A stretch of 13,306 bases of DNA from a bacterium. GTDB taxonomy: Bacteria; UBP7; UBA6624. Below, in pieces: positions 1 to 6,493 of this stretch (the first letter of the stretch is position 1; every line of letters begins with the position of its first letter). Location: positions 1-13,306 of the forward strand of contig JACNFQ010000037.1 in assembly GCA_014384545.1 (NCBI GenBank), in the 5' to 3' direction. The notes under the pieces are model-generated. The model was not told the DNA's origin and did not search any database. It was given only the letters and a program-made list of their open reading frames with translations. Made by a program: the position numbers and the translations under genes.

Positions 1-2
1 GT

Positions 3-284
3 TCAGATGGTCGTGGTGATCCTTACCCCCGCTGTTTACTCTGCCACGAAGGCATAATAGGCGTTTTCGAATCGATAGTAACTTCGGGAGAATGGGAAGA
101 GGTGCTCTACATTACGGGTGGGCAAAGGGAAGCATATGCACTATCAAACCTTCAGGAGTTCTTTTCAGAGATAAGCGAAGCTTGGTGGGGCGTGAATGAT
201 TTCTATCCCTTCGTTCGCGGCGAAGTAATCACTGCGTTTCCAGAGGTCGCGGCACTGATGGATTCGGTGTGGTCAGTTGAATAA
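3..284 (+). CDS. Hypothetical protein, C-terminal part (5' end outside window)
   Basis: The reading frame is open from the left edge and ends at TAA 282-284, giving 93 residues of a protein that starts outside the window. An internal GTG at 102 could be read as a start, but the frame continues upstream without a stop and the upstream residues look like protein, including a Cys-x-x-Cys pair followed by His (PRCLLCHEG) near residue 11. That could be a small metal site or part of a zinc knuckle. The rest is acidic and aromatic-rich (EAWWGVNDFYPF) with no membrane segment. I do not recognise the family. It runs convergently toward the cyclotransferase-like gene, with about 100 bases between them in which I see no clear terminator. 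Confidence 0.55.
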   Translation, partial: SDGRGDPYPRCLLCHEGIIGVFESIVTSGEWEEVLYITGGQREAYALSNLQEFFSEISEAWWGVNDFYPFVRGEVITAFPEVAALMDSVWSVE

Positions 285-384
285 TCCACTATTCTTTCGT
301 TTGGATCTGTAATTCGCCGCTGGTGGAGAGGAAGACAACTGATCAGTATTCCCTTTGAATCCCTCTAATCTTGGGCCTTAGGCA

Positions 385-807
385 TCAGACATTTTTCAGG
401 GTGAAATCGCTTTCGTCGTTTAGTTTCCAGTTCCCATTAGGGACAGTTTCGTCGTGGATAAGGCGGTATTGGTTGGGGGTATTGATTATGTACATCCAGC
501 AGATTTCCTCCCCCACACGCGTAGGTTTGCGGGTATAGAAATGACCATTCCCTTCAAGTCGATCTAGTTGGGCAAGGGTTCTTCCATTGACAGCATAAAC
601 TTCACCCTTGATGGAATCTGTTCCCCCCAAGGCAACGGCGGGGAATGCACCTAGGTTGAACATGGTGTACTTTTTTAGTGAAGTCTCTCCCTTTCCCACA
701 AACTGCGAGTCGTTCAACAACCCGTCATTGATGAATCCTTTCTTTAGGGAGCCATAGACGAAGACCTTGTGCAGTAAACGCCTAGCTCTATTCTTGAGGT
801 TGTCCAT
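385..807 (-). CDS. Gamma-glutamylcyclotransferase-like (GGCT/AIG2 fold) protein
   Basis: This 140-residue protein has the hallmarks of the GGCT-like (AIG2/YtfP) family. Near the N-terminus is VFVYGSLKKG (residues 15-24), the substrate-binding loop. In the middle is the stretch GEVYAV...LDRLEGNGHFYTR (68-93); by family analogy E85 would be the catalytic glutamate and Y91/R93 the conserved pair after it. Family members release 5-oxoproline from gamma-glutamyl amines or peptides, but many bacterial homologues have no known substrate, so the reaction is not settled here. The size suits a single cytoplasmic domain. Its ATG (807-805) shares one base with the TAA stop of the upstream ARPP-1 gene (TAATG), so the two are almost certainly co-translated. 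There is no separate promoter or ribosome site. Confidence 0.85.
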   Translation of the reverse strand: MDNLKNRARRLLHKVFVYGSLKKGFINDGLLNDSQFVGKGETSLKKYTMFNLGAFPAVALGGTDSIKGEVYAVNGRTLAQLDRLEGNGHFYTRKPTRVGEEICWMYIINTPNQYRLIHDETVPNGNWKLNDESDFTLKNV

Positions 808-1859
808 TACTGGCGCTCTACAATTTGTGCGGATAGGGAAAGAACTTCGTTCTTATGCATCAAGCCAGAAAGAGCCAACGCCTTAGGGTGTCTGGGGGTA
901 GGGAGACCAATAGGGGGTTGCTGTATGCTGGTATTAAACCTATTGGGCACACCCATTGAATCACCCAAAACGACATGGGCACGGATGTCAAACCCCAAAC
1001 CAACACTGGGGCGGACCTCTGCCTTAGCAAGCAGGGGCCTAAGCCGTGTAAGGGGGCTTGATTCGGGACGAGGGCGGCCACGGTAGATTGTAGGTATGGC
1101 AAGATCCAATGCCAAGGTCTCGACCCACCGCTCCTTTACGCGAGAGGCATCTTCAAGACAGCCTACGATCTCCACAACTTTCCACTTGCCCTCAATAGCA
1201 AGCGCATAACCTACAGCACCATCCATCACACGCGCAACCTGTTCTCTTGTTTCAGAAACGGGATGGCGACGGCGTGCCCCCTCCATCACTTCATCCAAGT
1301 CGCTTGTCCCTGAATGGACGCCCATGCGTCGTGCCTCTAGAGAGACGCTATCCCACACATCACCCTGGTTAGAGTGCCACCCGCCCTGTGCTGCCGATTG
1401 GGAGACACCCATCTTAGCCGTCCCCTTCACAAAACGACTGACCATTCTGGTGGATAGACCGAAATCCCTCCGACGGGAACGCCCCCACCTTCCGCTCTCA
1501 ACACAGCTGACAGGAATCGCCAAGTCCTCACCGGCCTTAGATAGGAATGCGGTGTTCAAGAGACGATTCTGCTTAGCACCTACTAACATCTCGCCCTCTA
1601 ACCCTAAGACATCAAGTGGCAGGCTGTTCTTAAACAGCAGGGTAGGGACACTACCACTCTCGCTAATCTCTTCTACCTTTGCACCCCGTTCTAGCGCCTC
1701 ACCCAAGGTGATATGGAGTCGATCGCTTCGACCACCTTCGCACATCAGCGGGAGAACCACCCCCCCGTTTACCTGGACTTCCTCGCCCAAAACGAGTTGA
1801 TCTAGGAACCCCTCCATACCCTTACGGGTTTCGTTTCTTACAGCTTCTGTAACAGTCAC
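807..1859 (-). CDS. ARPP-1 domain (DUF6569-like) protein
   Basis: This 350-residue protein matches what I recall of the ARPP-1/DUF6569 family. It has EGEMLVGAKQNRLLNTAFL (about 88-106), IPVSCVESGRW (115-125), a block of aromatic and polar residues at 159-172, AVGYALAIEGKWKVVEI (215-231), and a C-terminal GLGFDIRA (287-294) followed by ALALSGLMHKNEVLSLSA (327-344). About 30 residues between GFDIRA and ALALSG look like an insertion relative to my memory of the family. The biochemical role is unknown; the name comes from comparative genomics linking it to ADP-ribosylglycohydrolase, rhodanese and phosphatase genes. It starts at GTG with a strong Shine-Dalgarno and overlaps the next gene as TAATG. 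It lies 86 bases after the MerR gene, probably in the same transcript. No signal peptide or membrane segment is visible. Confidence 0.8.
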   Translation of the reverse strand: MTVTEAVRNETRKGMEGFLDQLVLGEEVQVNGGVVLPLMCEGGRSDRLHITLGEALERGAKVEEISESGSVPTLLFKNSLPLDVLGLEGEMLVGAKQNRLLNTAFLSKAGEDLAIPVSCVESGRWGRSRRRDFGLSTRMVSRFVKGTAKMGVSQSAAQGGWHSNQGDVWDSVSLEARRMGVHSGTSDLDEVMEGARRRHPVSETREQVARVMDGAVGYALAIEGKWKVVEIVGCLEDASRVKERWVETLALDLAIPTIYRGRPRPESSPLTRLRPLLAKAEVRPSVGLGFDIRAHVVLGDSMGVPNRFNTSIQQPPIGLPTPRHPKALALSGLMHKNEVLSLSAQIVERQ

Positions 1860-1863
1860 AGCA

Positions 1864-1872
1864 CACCTCCTA
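1864..1872 (-). promoter_or_regulatory. Shine-Dalgarno of the ARPP-1 gene
   Basis: On the minus strand this reads TAGGAGGTG, ending 4 bases before the GTG at 1859-1857. It is the strongest ribosome-binding site in the window and supports the GTG start. It contrasts with the first genes of transcription units here, which have a TANNNT box at that distance instead. Confidence 0.75.
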
Positions 1873-1895
1873 TTCTTTGTTTTAAGTCTCTATTT

Positions 1896-1924
1896 GGGGC
1901 CGGGGCACCACACCCCGGATCCCC
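1896..1924 (-). other. GC-rich hairpin between MerR and ARPP-1 genes
   Basis: Bases 1896-1905 (GGGGCCGGGG) pair with 1913-1924 (CCCCGG-AT-CCCC) across a 7-base loop, with a two-base bulge. This gives a roughly 10-pair, all-GC stem in the minus-strand transcript just after the MerR stop. No T-run follows on either strand, so it is not a standard intrinsic terminator. It could stabilise or process the mRNA, or reduce read-through into the ARPP-1 gene. Confidence 0.5.
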
Positions 1925-1945
1925 TGACACATTGAGGGGGTTAGG

Positions 1946-2776
1946 TTAGCCCCAGCCCTCCTCGGTGGCATCGTCATTGGGCGCGTCCACACGATGGTCG
2001 CGCCGTTGAAAAAGCCGCCCTAGAGACATCAAATCTCTAAGGAGGCTCTCTGGAAAATCATCAGCATGGTTCTGGGGTAGGGTGACGGTGATATGTCCCG
2101 GAAAGTTGAAGGTCTCCATCGCTCGCCCCCGCCCTCGCCCCCAACCACCGATGGGCTCACTACGAAGGTGCCCGTCTCTTAGTTCCTTGAACTCTATCAA
2201 CCTAGCCGTGGGGTAAAGACACCCATAACAGGCCTCCACATCCCCATCCCTAGGTGGCCAACCCAAACCTAAGCATCTTCGTTGCGCCTTGCTAAGCCCA
2301 CCGTTTCGACTCACACCACGTTGGTGCCACGAGGGGGTAAACACCATCTCTTCAGGGTAGGAAGTCATCCTCAGATGTTCCGGTTCGGGCATTGAAGACC
2401 TCATGGAGTGTCCCACATTCTCTGGCAAACGGCTAGAAAAAGGGGCATTATCCCGATCACTAGAAAATGAAGAACTGCCCAAAGAGCGAACAGCAATATC
2501 TAACAACCCCTCTTTTTGGAGCTTCTTCCTAATCTCCATAAGACCTAAGCCCTCTTCGCGAAGGTCAAGGATGCGGTTGATGATATCCCAATGACGGTAA
2601 GTGAAACCTCCAGCAAAACCTGTTTCCGCAGTGCGCTGCGCTTTGGGAACCAACCCTTTCTGTTGCCAAGACACGATCGTTCTAGGGCTCACTTTGGCAC
2701 TGGGTCGCTCTAGACGCAACTGATCCACAACCCACTCTAACGAGCGGCCATCTTCAGGAAAGTCTCTTTGTCCCAC
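1946..2776 (-). CDS. MerR-type HTH transcriptional regulator
   Basis: Residues about 28-95 form a MerR-family DNA-binding domain: helix-turn-helix VSPRTIVSWQQKGLVP (29-44), a wing ending in FTYRHWDIINRI (58-69), then LDLREEGLGLMEIRKKLQKEG (70-90), the usual 'L...G.sL.eIr..L' helices. The remaining 180 residues match no effector domain I know. They contain a polar, Ser/Pro-rich linker (about 98-165), a CYGC pair (183-186) that might bind metal or sense redox state, and a short hydrophobic strand FNFPGHITVTLP (223-234). The GTG start at 2776 is the only sensible one before an in-frame stop at 2810-2812; TAGAAT lies exactly 7 bases upstream, suggesting a leaderless transcript. Repeats upstream look like its own operator. 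The ligand is unknown. It likely controls itself and the ARPP-1/GGCT pair. Confidence 0.8.
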   Translation of the reverse strand: MGQRDFPEDGRSLEWVVDQLRLERPSAKVSPRTIVSWQQKGLVPKAQRTAETGFAGGFTYRHWDIINRILDLREEGLGLMEIRKKLQKEGLLDIAVRSLGSSSFSSDRDNAPFSSRLPENVGHSMRSSMPEPEHLRMTSYPEEMVFTPSWHQRGVSRNGGLSKAQRRCLGLGWPPRDGDVEACYGCLYPTARLIEFKELRDGHLRSEPIGGWGRGRGRAMETFNFPGHITVTLPQNHADDFPESLLRDLMSLGRLFQRRDHRVDAPNDDATEEGWG

Positions 2777-2783
2777 ATTGGTT

Positions 2784-2789
2784 ATTCTA
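2784..2789 (-). promoter_or_regulatory. Probable -10 box (TAGAAT) of the MerR gene, leaderless
   Basis: TAGAAT on the minus strand is followed by exactly 7 bases and then the GTG start, placing a predicted transcription start at the start codon. A weak -35 candidate (TAAACT, 2812-2807) sits 17 bases upstream and overlaps the TGCGT repeats. No Shine-Dalgarno is present. Confidence 0.5.
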
Positions 2790-2798
2790 CACTTGCTA

Positions 2799-2818
2799 CA
2801 CGCATAAGTTTACGCACT
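2799..2818 (-). promoter_or_regulatory. Candidate operator: paired TGCGT repeats, 12-base spacing
   Basis: On the minus strand TGCGT occurs at 2816-2812 and again at 2804-2800, exactly 12 bases apart, covering the -35 region and spacer of the predicted MerR promoter. A regulator bound here would act directly on RNA polymerase. The same pair in opposite orientation lies at 2891-2909. Assignment to this MerR protein is inference. Confidence 0.45.
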
Positions 2819-2890
2819 TCGCCTGAAATGGGCACTTTCGTTCGTTTACCTCTGGTATATTTCCCACAAAGAACGAAACGAATTAGATAA

Positions 2891-2909
2891 AGTGCGTGCA
2901 ATAGTGCGT
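2891..2909 (+). promoter_or_regulatory. Second, oppositely oriented AGTGCGT pair, 12-base spacing
   Basis: AGTGCGT occurs on the plus strand at 2891-2897 and 2903-2909, the same 12-base step as the promoter-proximal pair but inverted relative to it. It abuts the stop codon of the small gene upstream. An inverted GCACTTT (2832-2838) / AAAGTGC (2889-2895) also lies in this gap. Confidence 0.4.
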
Positions 2910-3152
2910 TTACAGAAACTCAGGGGGGGAACCGGGGAGGTTCTCTATCTCGCTGGCTGAAAGAAAAGATTCGGCGAGTGGTTCCATCGCTTGAAGCCAT
3001 GCCTTATCGGGCATCGTGCGCACGTTATGAAGAAGGATCCGTAAGGACTCTTCGGTCGGGTTTAGTTCGCCTTCCATAAAGCGTTGGTCCAATAGGGTGA
3101 TTACCTGTTCATGTATTTCGTTGGCGCGTTCCATAGAGTGGTTATCCATCAT
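2910..3152 (-). CDS. Small hypothetical protein (80 aa)
   Basis: This 80-residue, acidic, probably all-helical soluble protein runs in the same direction as the MerR gene. It has no signal peptide, Cys pair or recognisable motif; SLRILLHNVRTMPDKAWLQAMEPLAESFL looks like two amphipathic helices. Two adjacent ATG codons (3152 and 3149) could both serve as the start and there is no good Shine-Dalgarno. TACAAT (3175-3170) upstream is a possible -10 box with a short leader of about 10 bases. It is separated from the MerR gene by 133 bases that contain the operator-like repeats, so it is more likely its own unit than part of the MerR operon. I do not recognise a family. It is supported mainly by filling the space between genes and by plausible composition. 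Confidence 0.6.
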   Translation of the reverse strand: MMDNHSMERANEIHEQVITLLDQRFMEGELNPTEESLRILLHNVRTMPDKAWLQAMEPLAESFLSASEIENLPGSPPEFL

Positions 3153-3171
3153 GTAAGGTCTTGTTGATAAT

Positions 3172-3189
3172 TGTATGGGGTGTATGGGG
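3172..3189. repeat. Tandem 9-base repeat TGTATGGGG x2
   Basis: TGTATGGGG at 3172-3180 is repeated immediately at 3181-3189, in the short gap between the divergent small gene and the MFS gene. It could be a regulator site for either, or a chance slippage product. Confidence 0.5.
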
Positions 3190-3228
3190 TCGCTACCCGC
3201 AGTAACGCCTTCCCCCGATGGAACGCTC

Positions 3229-3234
3229 TAGGAT
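3229..3234 (+). promoter_or_regulatory. Probable -10 box (TAGGAT) of the MFS gene, leaderless
   Basis: TAGGAT is followed by exactly 7 bases and then ATG 3242, matching the spacing seen at the MerR and YlbF genes. The embedded AGGA could alternatively serve as a Shine-Dalgarno for the same ATG. Either reading favours 3242 over the upstream ATG at 3218. I see no convincing -35. Confidence 0.4.
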
Positions 3235-3241
3235 GGCGATT

Positions 3242-4498
3242 ATGCCCGCTAATCCCACCCCATCCACGGGCTACCTTGCCCTGCTAAAAGGGAACAGCGA
3301 CTTTAGGAAAGTCTGGGTCGCTTGGGCACTTAGCCTATTTGGCGATTGGTTCAATATGCTAGCCACCGCTACCCTACTTACCCGCCTGACGGATAGCGGT
3401 GCCGCCATTGGGGGGCTGTTCGTGGTAAGGATGTTGGCACCCAGTTTGGTAAGCCCTCTTGCAGGTGTCCTTTCTGACCGCGTTTCTCGCCGCCATATCC
3501 TTATCGCCACCGACCTTCTGAGAAGCGTGGTGGTTTTGGGGTTTTTGCTCGTTCGCGATCCCTCTCAGATATGGCTCCTTTATACACTTACCTTCATCCA
3601 AATGGCCCTATCAGGCATTGCCTACCCCGCCCAGCGCTCTATCCTGCCGGACATCTGCTCTAAAGAGGAATTAGGGGCGGCAAATGCCCTAAATTCCGCT
3701 ACATGGAGTATCATGTTTGCCCTAGGCACTGCCTTGGGAGGCTTTGCAACTGGTGCTTGGGGCACATCCCCTAACTTCATCATCGATTGTGGTACATTTC
3801 TTCTGTCGGCAGCGATTCTCAAGAGCCTTTACTTTAGGAAGGGTGCTGCGGAAACAGCGCCTTCACAGAGTGGATTTGCCGACTTTAAGAAGGGGCTTCG
3901 CTATCTGAAAGACCATACCGATATACTCGTTGTCGTCTTGGTCAAAACCTCTTTTTCACTCTTTGTGGTGGGTGCGTTCAATGTAGCTAAAGTTGCCATT
4001 GCAGACAGGGTCTTTCCCTCTTCCAATGGGGGTGGCACCAATCTCGGGCTTCTCTACGGAGCGATGGGTTTAGGTACCGCATTGGGGCCTATTCTTTGGC
4101 GAATCTGGACAAGAGACAACGAACGAAAAATGCGCATCGCTATCGCCGTGAGTTACATCGTTGCTGCAGGCGGGCTATATACCGCCAGTACTCTCTCCTC
4201 TTTAGGTGTTGTCGCCTTGGGTAGCACGCTTCGGGGCATCGGTGCAGCGACAGGTTGGGTCTTTAGTACGCAAATCCTCCTTCACAAACTGCCCGATGGT
4301 GTTCGAGGACGAGTCTTTAGTAGTGAGTTTGCCCTTCTTACCCTTGCAAATGCAGCGAGTGCCTATATGGGCGGACAACTCGTAGACACCATGGGTCCCG
4401 AGGGCCTTTTGAGAGTCCAATCACTCCTCGTCCTCATCCCCTTGGGATTCTGGATCTGGTGGAACGGGCGCACTTTTCGCACCCATGCCCCCCTGTAG
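3242..4498 (+). CDS. MFS transporter, EntS/MFS_3-like exporter
   Basis: This is a 418-residue major facilitator protein, about the usual length for 12 membrane helices. The loop between helices 2 and 3 carries motif A as GVLSDRVSRR, and the N-terminus KGNSDFRKVWVAWALSLFGDWFNMLA is typical of the EntS/MFS_3 exporter branch, as are the YPAQRSILPDI and ANALNSATWS stretches after helix 4. Relatives export siderophores or drugs by proton antiport; the substrate here cannot be told. Longer starts exist at ATG 3218 and ATG 3233, but 3242 has TAGGAT 7 bases upstream (leaderless promoter or AGGA ribosome site) and neither of the others has a ribosome site. It is the first gene of a plus-strand unit: the next gene begins 9 bases after its stop. 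Confidence 0.88.
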   Translation: MPANPTPSTGYLALLKGNSDFRKVWVAWALSLFGDWFNMLATATLLTRLTDSGAAIGGLFVVRMLAPSLVSPLAGVLSDRVSRRHILIATDLLRSVVVLGFLLVRDPSQIWLLYTLTFIQMALSGIAYPAQRSILPDICSKEELGAANALNSATWSIMFALGTALGGFATGAWGTSPNFIIDCGTFLLSAAILKSLYFRKGAAETAPSQSGFADFKKGLRYLKDHTDILVVVLVKTSFSLFVVGAFNVAKVAIADRVFPSSNGGGTNLGLLYGAMGLGTALGPILWRIWTRDNERKMRIAIAVSYIVAAGGLYTASTLSSLGVVALGSTLRGIGAATGWVFSTQILLHKLPDGVRGRVFSSEFALLTLANAASAYMGGQLVDTMGPEGLLRVQSLLVLIPLGFWIWWNGRTFRTHAPL

Positions 4499-4507
4499 GA
4501 TTTCTGT

Positions 4508-6493
4508 ATGGGCCTGCCACTAGCGTTCTTTCTCTTCCTTTCCCCCCCATCGATTCTTTGCCAAGAGGCTGGCGCACAACTTGCCCCTCTTCTGCAGCGG
4601 GCAGAGGGCGAAATCTCCAGCGACATCCCCTCTGATGGCGGCTCCGCTGTTTGGTGGCAAGAGGTTGCCCTTTCGCGCCACCTTCTCGTTCAACCCTGGG
4701 ACGCCCTTTGGGCAAGTCTGCGAGGGCTTGAGGAGGAGTGGACACCAAGGGGTAGTATCCATACAGGCATCTACCTATACTGGATGGATGGATTTGAAGA
4801 GAGTGCCGAATCGTTCCTGAGATGTGGGCTCACAGAAGGGGAGGAATCGATGGAAGCCCGCGAAACCCTTGCCTTGCTCCTAACCAAAGCAGGAAGAAAC
4901 AGAGAGGCACTTCTGGAGATTCGTGCAGCTCGTGCGCTGGCCCCCAACGATCAAACTTTGGCGCTTGTAGAAGAGATGATTCAAACGGGGGAACGACCCT
5001 ACGGCACTTTGGATATCTCGCGGTTGGATGCGTGTCACAAGGAGGTTTTCGAAACGTTGGACCACTTGGCGAATAATGGTCGCCTTCTGGGGCAACATCT
5101 GGGTCAATGGGATGATAATTACAACGCTTCTTTTCTTTGGGAGAGTTTTTCCTTTGACGGCATTAGAGAATCTTGGGTGGAAACTCGAGAATTAGCGATG
5201 CTCTCCTATAGTGAGTATTTGGATCGTTTTATTCGTCCCTTTGCCATCCCTGAAGAGATGGACCTTGATCTGAAACAAGCGCACCTTGCCTTCCGTCAAT
5301 CCACTTTCAATCATGGCATTAGGAGTTGCATTGAGGCGATCGGTCTTGCCCTCCTCTTTGAAACGAAACACCAAACCACCTCTTCGGGCACAATCGATGC
5401 ATTCTGGGCCGAAGCTATTGGAGCCAAACCAGGCGACACAACAGGCCTAAACGAAGACCTTTGGGAAGAGCACAATCTGAAACGGATCGAGATACAGGCT
5501 GAAGGTGATAGGAGATTTGTCGCTTGTGATAATGCACCATGCATGCGCGCCTCTAAAGTTCAGGAGTGCCAAAGCCAAGGTGCAGAACTGGCCCGCCTTA
5601 GGGCTGTATTGGATCTGAGACATTCGAAAGCCTCTTTGGGCATCGACAAAGCACGCGAAAACCTCCTTTCTTATTACTTTAGTTTGGCTGAATGGGGAGG
5701 TTCATTTGCCGTTCGCTGGATTCCCGAAATGGTAGCCGATGCCGCCTTCCTAAATCTTCCCAACAGCCATCCCCTTTCCATCTATAGTGTGTTGGAATTG
5801 CCTCAGAAGCTGGGTTGGCAAGAATGGGGACAAGGATCTCAGTCTTGGAGATTGGTAGAGGAGTTTCTAGACCAACGAGAGGTTGAGCTCTCTTTAGCCA
5901 CCCCAGAAGCAAATGACTACATACGTAAGCGTGTCGCTGAGAACGCGGCAACCTGTGCGGCTGCTGTAGAGTCGCTTGAAGCATTAAGTCGAGAACCTAC
6001 CGACTGGGACTCGCACTGGGGGGGGTTTGATTGGAGCCCTCGGTGCGATGCCAAACTAGACGGGCTAACTGTAAGCGTCGGTTGGACTGGTGTCTCGCTT
6101 GGGTTTAGCCTACCAGGAACGATCTCGCCTTCTGTGGGCGCTACTGCTGAATACCGCAGCCGACGGATTGAGACAACGATGGGAGCAGGTCTATCCTCTC
6201 AAGGCGGTGCACTCTCGCTCTCCCCCTCTGCCTTCGGGGACAATCCTTCCCTCAAAGAGAGTGGGGGGTTAACGGGGGCGTTGTTTTTGGGTTCTCCTAC
6301 ACCCATTCAAGTCGGGCTAGAGCTCAGTGGCGAAGTTCGGCTTGTTCGCCATGTGGGATCCCAAACCACCTCTGTTTTGGCCACTGTTCGACCCGGTTTG
6401 GGGGTAAGGATGGCTAAGGGAGCCGTAGAGGCCACTTGCTCGCTTGGAACGTCCACGATGTCGTGGACGCCGCGTGCAGGCACCAAACGATAG
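4508..6493 (+). CDS. Secreted TPR-containing protein with beta-rich C-terminus, function unknown
   Basis: This is a 661-residue protein I cannot assign to a family. Residues 1-18 (MGLPLAFFLFLSPPSILC) look like a signal sequence; the residues before C18 do not make a good lipobox, so ordinary secretion is more likely than lipidation. Residues about 115-148 fit a TPR repeat (L..LL...GR..EALLEIRAARAL.PND) and 82-114 may be a weaker one. A long helical middle follows, with six Cys that could form disulfides. The last 149 residues (513-661) alternate Gly, Ser and hydrophobic residues in short strands (TVSVGWTGVSLGFSL, QVGLELSGEVRL), suggesting a small beta-barrel or beta-sandwich, perhaps at the outer membrane. 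AGGA at 4497-4500 supports ATG 4508. An 8-G tract lies at 6018-6025. It is co-transcribed with the MFS and NRDE genes. Confidence 0.75.
   Translation: MGLPLAFFLFLSPPSILCQEAGAQLAPLLQRAEGEISSDIPSDGGSAVWWQEVALSRHLLVQPWDALWASLRGLEEEWTPRGSIHTGIYLYWMDGFEESAESFLRCGLTEGEESMEARETLALLLTKAGRNREALLEIRAARALAPNDQTLALVEEMIQTGERPYGTLDISRLDACHKEVFETLDHLANNGRLLGQHLGQWDDNYNASFLWESFSFDGIRESWVETRELAMLSYSEYLDRFIRPFAIPEEMDLDLKQAHLAFRQSTFNHGIRSCIEAIGLALLFETKHQTTSSGTIDAFWAEAIGAKPGDTTGLNEDLWEEHNLKRIEIQAEGDRRFVACDNAPCMRASKVQECQSQGAELARLRAVLDLRHSKASLGIDKARENLLSYYFSLAEWGGSFAVRWIPEMVADAAFLNLPNSHPLSIYSVLELPQKLGWQEWGQGSQSWRLVEEFLDQREVELSLATPEANDYIRKRVAENAATCAAAVESLEALSREPTDWDSHWGGFDWSPRCDAKLDGLTVSVGWTGVSLGFSLPGTISPSVGATAEYRSRRIETTMGAGLSSQGGALSLSPSAFGDNPSLKESGGLTGALFLGSPTPIQVGLELSGEVRLVRHVGSQTTSVLATVRPGLGVRMAKGAVEATCSLGTSTMSWTPRAGTKR
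6450..6469 (+). repeat. Perfect 9-base inverted repeat upstream of the NRDE start
   Basis: CGTCCACGA (6450-6458) and its exact complement TCGTGGACG (6461-6469) are separated by 2 bases, inside the end of the secreted-protein gene and 24 bases before the NRDE start. In RNA it would form a tight GC-rich hairpin with a 4-base loop. No T-run follows, so it is not a terminator. It could influence coupling between the two genes. Confidence 0.55.

Noticed and set aside
1324-1800. 158-codon open frame on the plus strand inside the ARPP-1 gene
   Set aside because: It is antisense to a gene with clear family motifs and a strong ribosome site; its Arg/Pro/Ser-rich product looks like a shadow frame.
1896-1924. 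Intrinsic terminator after the MerR gene
   Set aside because: The stem is strong but neither strand has a T-run after it, so it is listed only as a hairpin.
2799-2909. CRISPR array or replication origin
   Set aside because: The repeats are only 5-7 bases, few in number and lack spacers of constant length; they do not match the DnaA box consensus.
4508-4561. Lipoprotein signal on the secreted TPR protein (Cys18)
   Set aside because: The residues before the Cys are S-I-L, with Leu at -1, which does not fit the lipobox requirement for Gly, Ala or Ser.
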